Shown piece by piece: positions 9,090 through 19,125 of a DNA stretch of 64,000 bases. The stretch is taken from positions 310,001-374,000 of the forward strand of contig NC_089399.1 of NCBI RefSeq assembly GCF_003171515.1, in the 5' to 3' direction. The position numbers were made by a program, and so were the translations under genes. This DNA comes from Pyrenophora tritici-repentis. Its lineage: Eukaryota; Ascomycota; Dothideomycetes; Pleosporales; Pleosporaceae. A model generated the notes under the pieces. The model saw only the letters and a program-made list of their open reading frames with translations, was not told the DNA's origin and ran no database searches. The stretch's first letter is position 1. Every line of letters begins with the position of its first letter.

Positions 9090-11768
9090 CTATGACAATT
9101 CTGCAGGCGGCTCTTCCCACGTTCCTATCGCAAACTCTTCCGTGAGCTCCTCATCAGTATGCTTTGCTGCTGTTGTCGTGCTTGGTGTTGTAAAACCTGC
9201 ACGAGTCCACCGTTGCAAGCACACCAAAGCAGCCAGTAACTGCGCGCCAATTTTCCGCCTTTGTGGCTCAATTATATCGCCAGTTCCCGCAAAAACGCGC
9301 TCACAATCAGAGCTGGAGGCGGGTATAGTCAACACGTCGATCGCCAATCGTGAAAGATGTGGATACTTCGGCTTCAACGATAACCAGTACTGTACAGCTG
9401 TTGGACCCTCCTTGTGTTGATCAGACGTCCACATAGGCTCTTTTAACCAGCTATCGTACTCATCCTCCACCTCCAATGTATGCTCGCCGTCCTCATCTAG
9501 TATAGCGTCGATAGCGTCGTCAAAGCTGCTCATGGTAGGTTTTGGCGCAGGGGTTGGTGTTGTGGCAGCAGCGGCAGGCTTGTAGGCAGCCCAAACCCGC
9601 AGAAACTTCGCGTGCGCGGTGCTCAATTGTGTAGGTTTGTCGCGCCAGAAGCGCTTAGAGTATGTTTTATATCGTGGATGTAGTGCCGTAGCTGCGTAGT
9701 AAATGGGACTTTGGAGGATCTTAGTAAAGTAATTGCTCGCTTTTCGCCTCGCGGCTCGCAGGTTGATCGGGATGTGATCTTCGGGCGCCTCAGATGGCTC
9801 GTGGTTGACCGATTCGTATGGCCGAAGGCGTGCATCCAGCTCAGTTATCACACTCTCAAATACTGGGATGACCTCGTAGAGTGCGCCAAAACGGCCACAC
9901 TTGCCGCGGCCTTGGAGGCGATCTGTAGCAAACTTGAGCGGCTGCAGTATCGCCATGTACTCAGTAATCACCGCCCAGTCAGCCGCCGTAAGGCCGTCTG
10001 ACCTCATCCACCGCGGCACATCAGGCAGCTTGTTTCCTCTAATAGCTGCCTGTTCGTCAGCCTGTTCAGTCTCGCGAATGTGGTACGTGGCGTATGCGTT
10101 GATAGCTTGTTGGAGCTGAACTCCGCGCTTAAAGCAGTCGTAATAGCTGTTCCAACGTGTAACACACGGCTTAATTGGCTCGCGAGTGCCGCCGCTGGCG
10201 CCTGTGGGCATGCTGTTAACTGCCTCGCGTTGGCAATCTTCAAAAATACTCCACTGCTTCGGCGTGTTGATGTAGTTGATAATATCAAGATACACGCCAA
10301 GCGGTCCTTCTTTCCGCCACTCCTTCATGTAAAAATCCTCCATCTTTGTGTTCTCCAGGGCGTTGTTATACGCGTCAGCATCCCTCCCGAACATAATCGT
10401 TTGGCCAACAAGGTTAAGTATGTGGCAAGCGCAGCGGAGGCGGCGATCGGAGGCAGAAAAGTGGTACATCGCGGCGAGTTTGTTAACAGCGGTGTCGTTA
10501 TTGTAAGCGTTATCGAGCACAAAGTAGCCGAGTTTGCTGCGATTAATGCTGAAGGATTGCAGGATTTTGGTTACAGCGTCAGCTATCGCCTCACCAGTGT
10601 GGGCACCCACCAGCTGCGGCAGCGCGATGGGTAGGTCAACTATCGCGCCCTTACTGTTGGCGTAGTGAGCAACTACAGAAAAGAAGCCACGTTTGCCGCC
10701 TTTTGTCGTCCACCCATCGAAGCTTATATGTACCTTGCTCTCGGCTTCAGCCAACGCGCGCACCACCTGAGGCCGTAGCCAACTGTACAACCTCATCACG
10801 AACGCTGACACGCTGTTATGAGACCTCCATAACGCCGCCTCTGCCTCAGGATTAGCAAGCCTGATCATCTTGCGAAAAGCCGGCGTCTCAAACTCGCGGA
10901 GTGGTCTGTTGTTGTCGACCAGCCAGAGCGCAGCTGCCTGCCGAAATTCTTGTACGTCGAAGTTTCCTATAGTCTTGTACGCCTCTAGACTAAATTTGAC
11001 ACCGCTTAGAGCTGCCTGACGAAGTGATTGTTGTCCATGTTTGCGGAGAGGTTTGCTTAGGATTGGACCATCTTTGCTGAGCCGATGACCAGGTTTATCA
11101 AGCTGGAGGTGCCCGTTGGCGGCAGTGGTTGACTTCGTTACTCGGTGTACACCATTAGGTAGCTTATGAATATGACAGTACTTGCACACAAAGTACAACT
11201 CATCTGGGTGGTGAGTACCCTCCTTCCAGACACGCCAGCCGTGTTGAAAAATCCAGCTTGCCTTGCCTCGTGGAGTGCTCAGCGGCGCGACAAACCCCTT
11301 TAATCGCGACCAATCGACGCCCTCAAAGTCGCGAAAATCGACGCTCACAGCGCTATCCTCCTCCACCGAAGCCTCAGTGGCAGCGCTAGAGAAAGCTAAA
11401 GGCTGTACAATAGAGTCCTCTGGCTTATCAAACATTAACTGCGACTCCCAGGCTGGCTCATCAGTGAGCCGAGAGGCTTGTGAGGCAGCCAAAATAGGCA
11501 GTGGTGATGCCCGCCGAGGGCGCTCCTCGGGTTGTTGTACAGGCTTACATGGCGGTTCAATAGCCCGTGTGGGCGGCTCGATAACTTGTGTAGGCGGCTC
11601 TGTAGGCGGATCCGGCGTACTTTCTGGCAGCTCTATCGGCTGGGTTGGCTGGCTGCCGTCACCCAACAGCGCTTTGAGCGTAGGTTTGCGCGTACGTTGT
11701 GCTCGCTTGAAGGGAGTATCAGCTTCTTCGGCAGCCTCGGGCTTGCGTTTTGCTGGTATAGAGGGCAT
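9090..11768 (-). CDS. hAT-family transposase, intact
   Basis: Single open frame of 892 aa encoding a cut-and-paste DDE transposase of the hAT superfamily. A proline- and charge-rich N-terminus is followed by a BED-type zinc finger (residues about 165-225, with FVCKYC and later histidines). The central part has YFVLDNAYNND, CACHILNL and TRWNSYYD, typical of fungal hAT proteins. The C-terminal dimerisation domain reads YWLSLKPKYPHLSRLAIDVL then PASSSDCERVFAGTG (residues about 800-850). No stop, frameshift or RIP-like damage is visible, so it may be active. The terminal inverted repeats were not found with confidence; GATT-rich subterminal sequence lies on both sides. Confidence 0.93.
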   Translation of the reverse strand: MPSIPAKRKPEAAEEADTPFKRAQRTRKPTLKALLGDGSQPTQPIELPESTPDPPTEPPTQVIEPPTRAIEPPCKPVQQPEERPRRASPLPILAASQASRLTDEPAWESQLMFDKPEDSIVQPLAFSSAATEASVEEDSAVSVDFRDFEGVDWSRLKGFVAPLSTPRGKASWIFQHGWRVWKEGTHHPDELYFVCKYCHIHKLPNGVHRVTKSTTAANGHLQLDKPGHRLSKDGPILSKPLRKHGQQSLRQAALSGVKFSLEAYKTIGNFDVQEFRQAAALWLVDNNRPLREFETPAFRKMIRLANPEAEAALWRSHNSVSAFVMRLYSWLRPQVVRALAEAESKVHISFDGWTTKGGKRGFFSVVAHYANSKGAIVDLPIALPQLVGAHTGEAIADAVTKILQSFSINRSKLGYFVLDNAYNNDTAVNKLAAMYHFSASDRRLRCACHILNLVGQTIMFGRDADAYNNALENTKMEDFYMKEWRKEGPLGVYLDIINYINTPKQWSIFEDCQREAVNSMPTGASGGTREPIKPCVTRWNSYYDCFKRGVQLQQAINAYATYHIRETEQADEQAAIRGNKLPDVPRWMRSDGLTAADWAVITEYMAILQPLKFATDRLQGRGKCGRFGALYEVIPVFESVITELDARLRPYESVNHEPSEAPEDHIPINLRAARRKASNYFTKILQSPIYYAATALHPRYKTYSKRFWRDKPTQLSTAHAKFLRVWAAYKPAAAATTPTPAPKPTMSSFDDAIDAILDEDGEHTLEVEDEYDSWLKEPMWTSDQHKEGPTAVQYWLSLKPKYPHLSRLAIDVLTIPASSSDCERVFAGTGDIIEPQRRKIGAQLLAALVCLQRWTRAGFTTPSTTTAAKHTDEELTEEFAIGTWEEPPAELS

Positions 11769-12071
11769 GGATAAGGCTAAAAGTAAGCCGGAGCCGCGAG
11801 AAAGTAAGGTGTTGTTAAATGTTATAAGCCTGATGTCAGTAGCACTAGGAATAGAACATGTGTGAATCGTGTTGTGTATTGTGCTACAGGAATTGAGATC
11901 TATGTCTCTGCCAGCTAGCGTTGTGGGCGCTAAGCCTCGTACGTACTAGCCTGGAGTGAGTGAGAGATGGGATGGAACCTAGGTCATATAACTTACACGC
12001 GAGTAGGCTTAGTAAGCAAGATCCAACACTAAGAATTCGTCGTTGAGCAGCTATCCCAGAGGCCTCACCTA
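11769..12071. other. 5' flank of the hAT transposase gene
   Basis: It should contain the transposase promoter and 5' UTR, reading leftward. No other gene is seen. The last 8 bases (12064-12071, CTCACCTA) are the left target-site copy of the adjacent MITE. Confidence 0.45.
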
Positions 12072-12199
12072 CAGACTCCGCAACAATCAATCGATTGACA
12101 TGATTGATTCCTATATAGGTTAAAGAATTACTTCATTAGGCAGCCTTTAACCTAGATAGGAATCAATCATGCCGATCCGATTGATTGTTGCGGAGTCTG
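12072..12199. mobile_element. 128-bp palindromic MITE, hAT-like, with 8-bp TSD
   Basis: The two arms, 12072-12125 and 12145-12199, are near-perfect inverted repeats (54/55 bp, one 1-nt indel and a few mismatches) around a 19-bp loop. The ends are CAGACTCCGC and GCGGAGTCTG. The element is flanked by perfect 8-bp direct repeats CTCACCTA at 12064-12071 and 12200-12207. An 8-bp duplication plus CAG...CTG ends are the hallmarks of hAT insertions, so this is a non-autonomous foldback element with no coding capacity. Whether the neighbouring hAT transposase mobilises it is unknown, since that element's ends were not identified. Confidence 0.85.
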
Positions 12200-12207
12200 C
12201 TCACCTA

Positions 12208-13009
12208 GGTATCCCCCTCCCTCGCTTACTATCAAACAACACCAATCCTATCAACATTTTGTTCTCAAGATTGGTTGATTGATTGACAGAAATACAGTGG
12301 CTAACTGTTGGTTAGTTGGTTGGCTCCGAATCAAACAAATCAAACAACAATATTGATGAGATATTGATTACTGACAACCTTGCCTGCACGTGAACATCTC
12401 ATAGAGAAATTCGAGCAAAGCTAGAATCGATAGTTCAGTAAGGCTAAGCTGTTCAGAGGTTCAGTGGAAGCTCACGCCTGATTTGTTCGTCTCATTGCGA
12501 AATCTGAAACGCCACACGAGTTTCAATTTCAAATATGCACTTACGGAGGTAAAGCAGTGAAGCTAATAGCGCTAGTAGGGGTAAGAAAACGATGTTTTAT
12601 ACACCTAAGAAATAAGGATAATATGTCTATAGCAATGAAGTCCCATCTTCTAAGCTTTTAGTCTGGTGGAAAGTTTCAATCTCGGATCGGGTCGAGTTGT
12701 AGCTGTAATCGTTGTTTTTCTGATTAACAGCGGGAGTATTGCGTCGCCTCTTGACTTCATTATTACGATGTTACGCATCTTGATGGGAGTGCTCACTTTG
12801 GCATCAGCTTAGGCTGGAATAGATGCAGTGGTAGTAGCAGTGGAAGAGGTACCACAAGTCGATCTTAACACATATCTAGGTTTTGGGGTGAGAACTAAGA
12901 CATGACAACTTATGATTATCCATAACATTACACACGATATCCTGAATCGCGAACGAGTTCGACGTTGCTATATCACGCGTTTTGATGGTGTTCAAAGTCA
13001 ATGCATCAC
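12208..13009. other. Intergenic between MITE and pogo element
   Basis: AT-rich and without a coding frame. The first about 170 bp carry GATT- and GTTGGTTAG-type short repeats resembling those left of the hAT gene, possibly the outer part of that element. Nothing else is recognised. Confidence 0.4.
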
Positions 13010-13011
13010 TA

Positions 13012-15087
13012 CAGTAGCGGGTCAATCAACGCCCCGGGTCAGTCAACGCCCCACCCCAACACCATAACAACAAAACTTCAACGCGGCACAACTCCACCGA
13101 TATAGATCCGATTCAAGAAGCAATTGAATATATTGAATCGCGCGAGCTAGGAGATGATTTCTCGTACAACAAAGTTGCTGCCCAGTTTGGTGTTGAGCGC
13201 AGTACGCTCGCTCGAAGGCACCAGGGTGTGCACGACCAGCGCGGGGTCTCCCATCGATCCCTACACCCAGAACACGAAGCCGAGCTTGTACGATACATCA
13301 AAACGCTTACTGAACGACGTTTGCCACCTACAAAAGTAATGATACAGCAGTTTGCTAGCTAGTTAGCTAGCAAACCAGTCTCCGAAAGCTGGGTTTCCCG
13401 GTTCCTCCGCCGTCATCCCAACCATCTCATCTCTCGCTCGGGCAAAGCTATGGCCAGGGAGCGGACCAAAGCTGATTCAGGAGCCAAGTACAGCTTGTAT
13501 TTCAAGCTGTTACATCAAAAGATAGAGGAGTACAACGTCCAGCCAATACATATATTCAATATGGACGAAAAGGGGTTTCAACTTGGCCGGGTTGGTAGAA
13601 CAAATCGTGTATTCAACAAGAAGCTCTACGAGTCAAAAGGGGTAAGGCAAGCACTTAAAGATGGCTCCACCGAGTGGATGACGGTGATGGCTTGTATTTG
13701 TTCGGATGGCGAAGCTTTGAGTCCTACTCTCATCTTCCAGGGAGCCAACGGAGCTGTTTAATCAAGCTGGGTTAATGCTGTACAAGCAGGGGAACACTCA
13801 GTATTTACTACGTCATCACCCTCTGGCTAGAGCAACAACGATATTGGGTTGGCTTGGCTCAAGGGGGTGTTTGAGAGAGAAACCAGACGGCATGCTTCAA
13901 CCGGGTATCGATTACTCATCGTCGACGGCCATAGATCCCACGTAACTATGGAGTTTATTGAGTATTGTAACAACAACAAGATCCTCTTGTTTATATTACC
14001 CCCTCACGCTACTCATACGCTTCAACCCCTTAACGTTTGTATGTTTAAACCCCTCTCGAACGCTTACTCAACTCAGTTGGCTAGATACCTTCAGGACAGC
14101 CAGGGATTACTCAATTTAACCAAAGGAGACTTCTTCCCGCTCTTCTGGAGGGCTTGGTGTAACGTATTTAAACCTCTACTCATTAAGAGGTCGTTTGAAG
14201 CCACTAGTATATACCCAGCCAACCCGGACGTTGTACTCGAGAAGTTTGCCAAGTAAGCTTCGGATTCTAACAGCAGCAACTCAGTACTATCGGGGAGCGA
14301 TTAGCTTAAGCTCAAGTCAATCGTACGCCGTGAGGTAAAGGATCAGAGCAGTAAGGACGTCAAGAAGCTTTAACGAAGTTTGTGCCACATCTTAGCTCAA
14401 AACAGTATACTCCGTGAGGAGGTCAGAGGCCTCAGGCAGTCCCTAGCTATCAAGGAGAGGCGATCAAAGCAGTTCTTCACCCTCCAGCTTAACGAGGACG
14501 AGGTTTACCACGGGGGAGCCAAACTGTGGTCGCCCAGGAGTGTACAACGAGCTCGCGATCGTCGGGCATCACAACAACAACAACAGGAGCTTAAAAAGCT
14601 TCAAAAAGCCGAGCAAGCTGAGATCAAGAAGGCAGCTCGCGATTGTGAGCTTCAATTCAAAGCTGTAAAGCGTGTTAAGCGGGAGAAGGGTTAGGAGGAG
14701 ACCAGAAAGCGGAAGGCTGCAGAGAAAGCCGAAAGAGACCTTAAGAAGAGACTCCGCGACGCTCAAAAAGCTATACAATTGCCCCAAAAGGGTAAGCGCA
14801 AAGCTTTAAAACCTCATAAGCCAGCTACAAAGCGTCAGAAACGTGTTGGGGGTGGTACAGCTTCTGTGGGAGCCCAGGTAGTTGCACAGCCAGTTCCACC
14901 AAAAACCTCTAAAGGGCGGGTAATCCGCCGCCCAAAAAAAGATTTAGACTAGCGCAAAGTCTTCGCAGGCTATTATATAGTATAAATCTACTTTTGCGCA
15001 ATTTTATCACGTTTTGTTGAGGCGTTACAGCTGCAATACTCATGAAGCTGTTGTGTTGTGGGTGGGGCGTTGACTGACCCGCTACTG
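13012..15087 (+). mobile_element. RIP-decayed Tc1/mariner (pogo/Fot1-type) DNA transposon
   Basis: The 2076-bp element is bounded by TA dinucleotides at 13010-13011 and 15088-15089, the target duplication of the Tc1/mariner superfamily. The terminal inverted repeats 13012-13035 and 15064-15087 (start CAGTAGCGGGTCA) are 24 bp with one transition mismatch. The left end carries an additional tandem copy of a 17-bp part of the repeat (13019-13035 and 13036-13052) that the right end lacks. Inside is a full-length transposase frame with seven stop codons and no frameshift. It belongs to a different family from the two intact Fot1-type copies further right, judging by its ends and protein. Confidence 0.92.
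13096..14952 (+). pseudogene. Pogo/Fot1-type transposase, inactivated by in-frame stops
   Basis: One continuous frame from about 13096 to the natural stop at 14950-14952, broken by stops at 13360, 13759, 13828, 14254, 14302, 14371 and 14692. Each is explicable as CAG/CAA to TAG/TAA or TGG to TAG, that is C-to-T or G-to-A only. The order is the usual one: N-terminal HTH (IQEAIEYIE... YNKVAAQFGVERSTLARR), CENP-B-type HTH (WVSRFLRRHP), first catalytic Asp in FNMDEKGF, second in LLIVDGHRSH, third motif TLQPL. The third catalytic position is AAC (Asn, 14032-14034) where Asp is expected, again a G-to-A change. The C-terminus is a basic, Gln/Lys-rich coiled-coil-like tail. The original start codon is not clear. 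The gene is dead. Confidence 0.9.
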
Positions 15088-15347
15088 TAGTGTCAACGTC
15101 CCCCGCACTTCGGCATCTGCGGAGACATCCGGCTTCTTGGGCACTAACATCCGACATATACGATCCGTAAACGCCAGTAGTAGTGCATCGGAGCATGTAG
15201 TAAGACCACGTACATCGTGTAAGACGGATGATGATCCGAGGATAGAGCGAGGTGCGATATCGCAGCAACATCGCATCCCTCATATCGCTCACGGTCTCTC
15301 ACTCCTTCACGCATCCACCCATCCACACATCGCGAAAACATCTCACA

Positions 15348-16749
15348 ATGTCACAAAAGCTTGATATACTGATCATTGGTGCGGGTCTATCGGGCCTCTC
15401 TGCAGCGATACAATGCGCGCTATCAGGTCACCCAGTCACGGTGTTGGAGGCCGCCAAAGAACTTGCTGATGTAAGCCACGTCGTCGCCAACTTCATCCCT
15501 TTTATGCACCATACTCACTGGTATCCTAGATTGGCGCTGGCCTTCAATTGACGCCTAATTCTACACGTCTTCTCCAGCGATGGAATGTCTTCGACACTAT
15601 CCGGGACCGGGTCTGCGAACCTACAACAATGACCATAATCAACTATCGCGGCAAGGTCCTTGCGCGCGAAGAGAACTTTGCCGCCAATATCCGCCGCAAG
15701 TATGGCGCACCGTTTGCTGACTGCCATCGCGTGGACTTGCAGCAAGCGTTGGCGAAGCGAGCCAAAGAGCTCGGCGTGACTCTTGTGTTGAACGCGCGAG
15801 TCACTAACATAGACTTGGGTTCTTCATCAGGTGATCGAGCGCGGGTGAAAACGTCCGAGGGACAGAAGTTTGAGGCTGATTTGATAGTTGGCGCCGATGG
15901 ATTATGGTCCTCATGCCGATCGACCATGCTTGGACGAAACGACCCTCCGCTACCCACAGGCGATCTTGCCTATCGCATAGTCCTTAGACTCGATCAAATC
16001 GGCGATCAGAAGTTGCGGGATATGGTTCAAAATCCCGGGTGTCGATTTTGGCCAGGACCTGATGGGCACGTGGTAGCCTTCAGCATGCGCGGAGGCAACA
16101 TGTACAATGTCGTCTTGGTCACGCCGGATGATCTGGAAGAAGGGGTCGCAAGAGTAGAGGCTAACTTGGACGAGATGCGGAAGCTCTTTGTGGGGTGGGA
16201 TCCGGTGTAAGAAACCCATACCCCATCCAGTTCGTACGCAATAAGCTCACATGTAGTAGCCTAACCCAGCTTCTTGAGTATGTGGACAAGGTAGACAAAT
16301 GGAAACTGATGCACCGAGAGGAGATGGATTCGTGGATCAATCCACAAAACAATCTCGTGCTTATCGGCGACTCCTGTCACCCGATGCTACCATATCTCGC
16401 CCAAGGTGCGAACTCTTCGATTGAAGATGGCGCCGTCCTGGGCCTATTGTTGGCGCCAGAGCACTTCACGGACAAGTCACAGTTACCAGAGACATTGCAG
16501 CTCTTCCAAAGCCTGCGAAAGGCGCGAGGCGAAGGCATAGCAAAAGAGACGTTCAAGCAGCGGAGAGATTTCCATCTTCGGGATGGACCGGACCAGGAGA
16601 AACGCGACGAACTGATGCTGAGCCAGCTAGGCAAGGAAACAAAAGCCCCATTCCCAAGTCGCTGGACATGTCCCGAAGTACAGCCTTGGCTTTACGGTTA
16701 CGACGCGATGAAAGAAGTAGAAGCCGCTACGCAGAAAAGCAAGTTGTAA
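15348..16749 (+). CDS. FAD-dependent monooxygenase (salicylate hydroxylase-like)
   Basis: Class A flavin monooxygenase using FAD and NAD(P)H to hydroxylate an aromatic ring. Exons 15348-15470, 15530-16206 and 16260-16749 (introns 59 and 53 bp) give 429 aa. The N-terminal Rossmann motif is IIGAGLSGLSAA (GxGxxG, residues 11-16). The middle DG motif is GADGLWSSCR, and the second FAD-binding motif is LIGDSCHPMLPYLAQGAN, with the conserved GD and the flavin-contacting PxxAQG. Salicylate hydroxylase-like enzymes in fungi either degrade salicylate or oxidatively dearomatise NR-PKS products (TropB/SorbC type). The sequence alone does not decide between them. It lies 260 bp from the decayed pogo element and about 8 kb from the regulator of the PKS cluster. 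Confidence 0.9.
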
Positions 16750-17879
16750 AGGGAAGGTTCTCAGAACGTTGGAAGACAAAAAGGAAGCCTGAAAAGAAAG
16801 GTTCCCGGGACGTTGGAACGTACAGACGCCAGCCTCGGTTGCTAGGCACGACATGGGTTGTTAGCTGAAGAGGTCGATGTTAGCGAAGTCACGATTCATG
16901 ATTGATGTTCCACTAGGGTATCGTGAAACTAACTACATGACGACGTGCCGAGGCTCGTCACAATGTCGACAAGGGTTAAGCGCCAGCCCTACGCCAAAGA
17001 ATTCCATCTGTCGCACCTTGTCATATATTCGAGATGACTGAAAGACGTTGACCTTCTTGGCAGACGACGCAATGGCCGTCTTCAAGTAATAATGGATGAT
17101 CACTTCCAAGTGATGATAGAACTTCACGGCCATGTTTGACCCAAGAAATTCCAGGACAGCATGCCCGTCGCAGCTAGATTCAAATCTCGCCCACCTGCCC
17201 TAAGTGATCATACCTAGTCCTTGACTCATACGCCGTCCAGTTTCCCTACCGGACCGTTGCCACTAAACATTGGCTAACATAACGGGACCATGAAACAGGG
17301 CTAGCAACCCGTCCTCATCCGCCGCTAACATACCTCGACAGTCACGTCACGTTACGTCAAAACGCCAACGAGATTCTAAAACACAAACACCCCAGTGTCA
17401 ATCACCCTCACATTTACAAATGAAAGGAACAAAAGCAATGCCATCAATCCGTAGCATCACCGATACCGCGTAACTCAACACTGGGCCGTACTATACGCCG
17501 ATCATGACCCACGAATCCACAACTTACCCTAGTTACACATCAAAGAAACCTGCAGAGAAGACGGAAAGCGTGCTTGGCTAGTCCTTTCCTCATCTTGTGC
17601 TCGGCTTCAAAAGCAACGGTGTTTCGAAATTGCCAACGGTATACCTTGTGGGAATCATCGACCCCGCTCAGCACGCCGAAGAAGGAAGTGGAAGATGAAT
17701 GGTATAAGATGGTGAAGGTCCGGAAGCGATTCAAGGGCATCATCGACTCAGATCTCACATTCGCTTCTCTTCCGCCTTGTCTATTTGGCTTTTCAGTCTT
17801 TCAGCTGTGCAGTGCACTGACTCTCGTTTCTTGCTTGATATACCAAAAATCACTTCAGCGTCCTATCTTATAGCTCAAC
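16750..17879. other. Intergenic, cutinase promoter side
   Basis: It holds the 3' UTR of the monooxygenase and the promoter and 5' UTR of the cutinase gene. Short open frames on both strands have no recognisable content. Confidence 0.45.
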
Positions 17880-19001
17880 ATGAAGTACCACGCCGCTCAG
17901 GCTCTGTCTCTTGCTAGCATAGCTAGCGCATTCCCTCATCCTCAACTCCCTACTTTCACGTTGCCCAATGGAGGTCTAGTAGGTGACTCAGGATCTGGCT
18001 CCAGCTCCAGTTCTAGCTTTGGCTCAGGTTCCGGCCTAGGCTCAGGTCTTGGAAGCGGACTTGGTGGAGGTTTCAGTCTGCCTACAAACCTCCCCGGTCT
18101 CGGGGGAGGTTTCAGTCTTCCAACAAGTCTCCCCGGTCTTGGTGGACTAGGTGGTGGCAGCAGTTCCGGCGGCTCCTCATTGAGCGGCCTACTCAGCGGC
18201 CTGTTCGGAGGTCTTGGAGGGGGTCTCAGTGGAGGAGGTCTGGGAGGAGGTCTAGGAGGAGGATCCAGCACCACAACCGCCGACGCCATCTCGCCCATCG
18301 CCACTCCCACAAAGACCATTGCTCCCATCTCCGCTCCCATTGCCACCGGCGGGGCCGGCGCTGGAACAAACAGCACAACCCCCACAACCCCAGCCCCAGT
18401 CACCAACCCAAACTGCAAGCCCCAATCCGGCACCGCCTCCCCCTTCGGCGGCAGCGAAAACGGCGTCAAAGAAAACGCCTGCTGTACCGACATGACCGTC
18501 ATCTTCGCACGCGGCACCGGCGAAATGGGCAACGTAGGCACCGTCTCCGGACCCCCCATGTTCAAAGCCATCCGCGTCAAACTCGGCAACGACCGTGTCA
18601 CCGTTCAAGGCGTAGACTACGCCGCTTCCGCCGCTGGAAACATCAACCTTGGTGGTGATGGCGGGCAGAAGATGGCTGATTTGGTTCAGTTGGCTAAGAA
18701 GCAGTGTCCCAGCACCAAGATCATCCTTTCTGGGTATTCGCAGGGTGCTATGGTTGTGCATAATGCTTTTAGCAAGGGGGTATCTGCGGGAGATGTTGCG
18801 GGTGCTGTGTTGTTTGGGGACCCATTGAAGAGGCAGGCTATTAGTGGGTTGGCTGCGGATAAGGTTAAGCAGTTTTGTGGCACGGTGGATCAGATTTGTG
18901 GTGGAGGCGGTGATGGTGGTGCTACTGGAAGTCACTTGAGCTATGGTAGCAGTGCTGAGGCTGCTGCTACGTTTGCTATCCAGGCTGCTGGTTTTGCCTA
19001 G
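17880..19001 (+). CDS. Secreted cutinase with glycine/serine-rich N-terminal spacer
   Basis: Serine esterase hydrolysing ester bonds of plant cutin or similar polyesters outside the cell. Single exon, 373 aa. The signal peptide is residues 1-18 (hydrophobic, ending ASA). Residues about 33-150 form a Gly/Ser/Leu-rich spacer containing two copies of a GGGFSLPTxLPGLGG unit, then a Thr/Pro-rich segment (TPTTPAPVTNPNC). The cutinase domain (about 185-373) starts with the first disulfide cysteines, then IFARGTGE, the nucleophile elbow GYSQG (Ser287), a catalytic Asp in CGTVDQIC and His in SHLSYG. A typical cutinase is about 200-230 aa, so the spacer is the extra part. The minus-strand frames here are shadows of the GC-biased repeats. 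Confidence 0.93.
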   Translation: MKYHAAQALSLASIASAFPHPQLPTFTLPNGGLVGDSGSGSSSSSSFGSGSGLGSGLGSGLGGGFSLPTNLPGLGGGFSLPTSLPGLGGLGGGSSSGGSSLSGLLSGLFGGLGGGLSGGGLGGGLGGGSSTTTADAISPIATPTKTIAPISAPIATGGAGAGTNSTTPTTPAPVTNPNCKPQSGTASPFGGSENGVKENACCTDMTVIFARGTGEMGNVGTVSGPPMFKAIRVKLGNDRVTVQGVDYAASAAGNINLGGDGGQKMADLVQLAKKQCPSTKIILSGYSQGAMVVHNAFSKGVSAGDVAGAVLFGDPLKRQAISGLAADKVKQFCGTVDQICGGGGDGGATGSHLSYGSSAEAAATFAIQAAGFA

Positions 19002-19125
19002 ATAGGGTACAACGTTACACGATGGTAGGAGATGGGACATCCTCAGGAATGACTCGCCGGATCGGATGTTGGTTTCTTTAGCTGTATATACTCGACCACA
19101 TATGTCACTCCTTTACCTCTCTCAT

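Noticed and set aside
17160..17200. tRNA-like T-loop sequence (GATTCAAATC)
   Set aside because: No A box or cloverleaf could be built upstream, so this is chance.
17942..18601. Long minus-strand frames opposite the cutinase gene
   Set aside because: They are Pro-rich mirror images of the Gly-rich repeat region and have no motif of their own.
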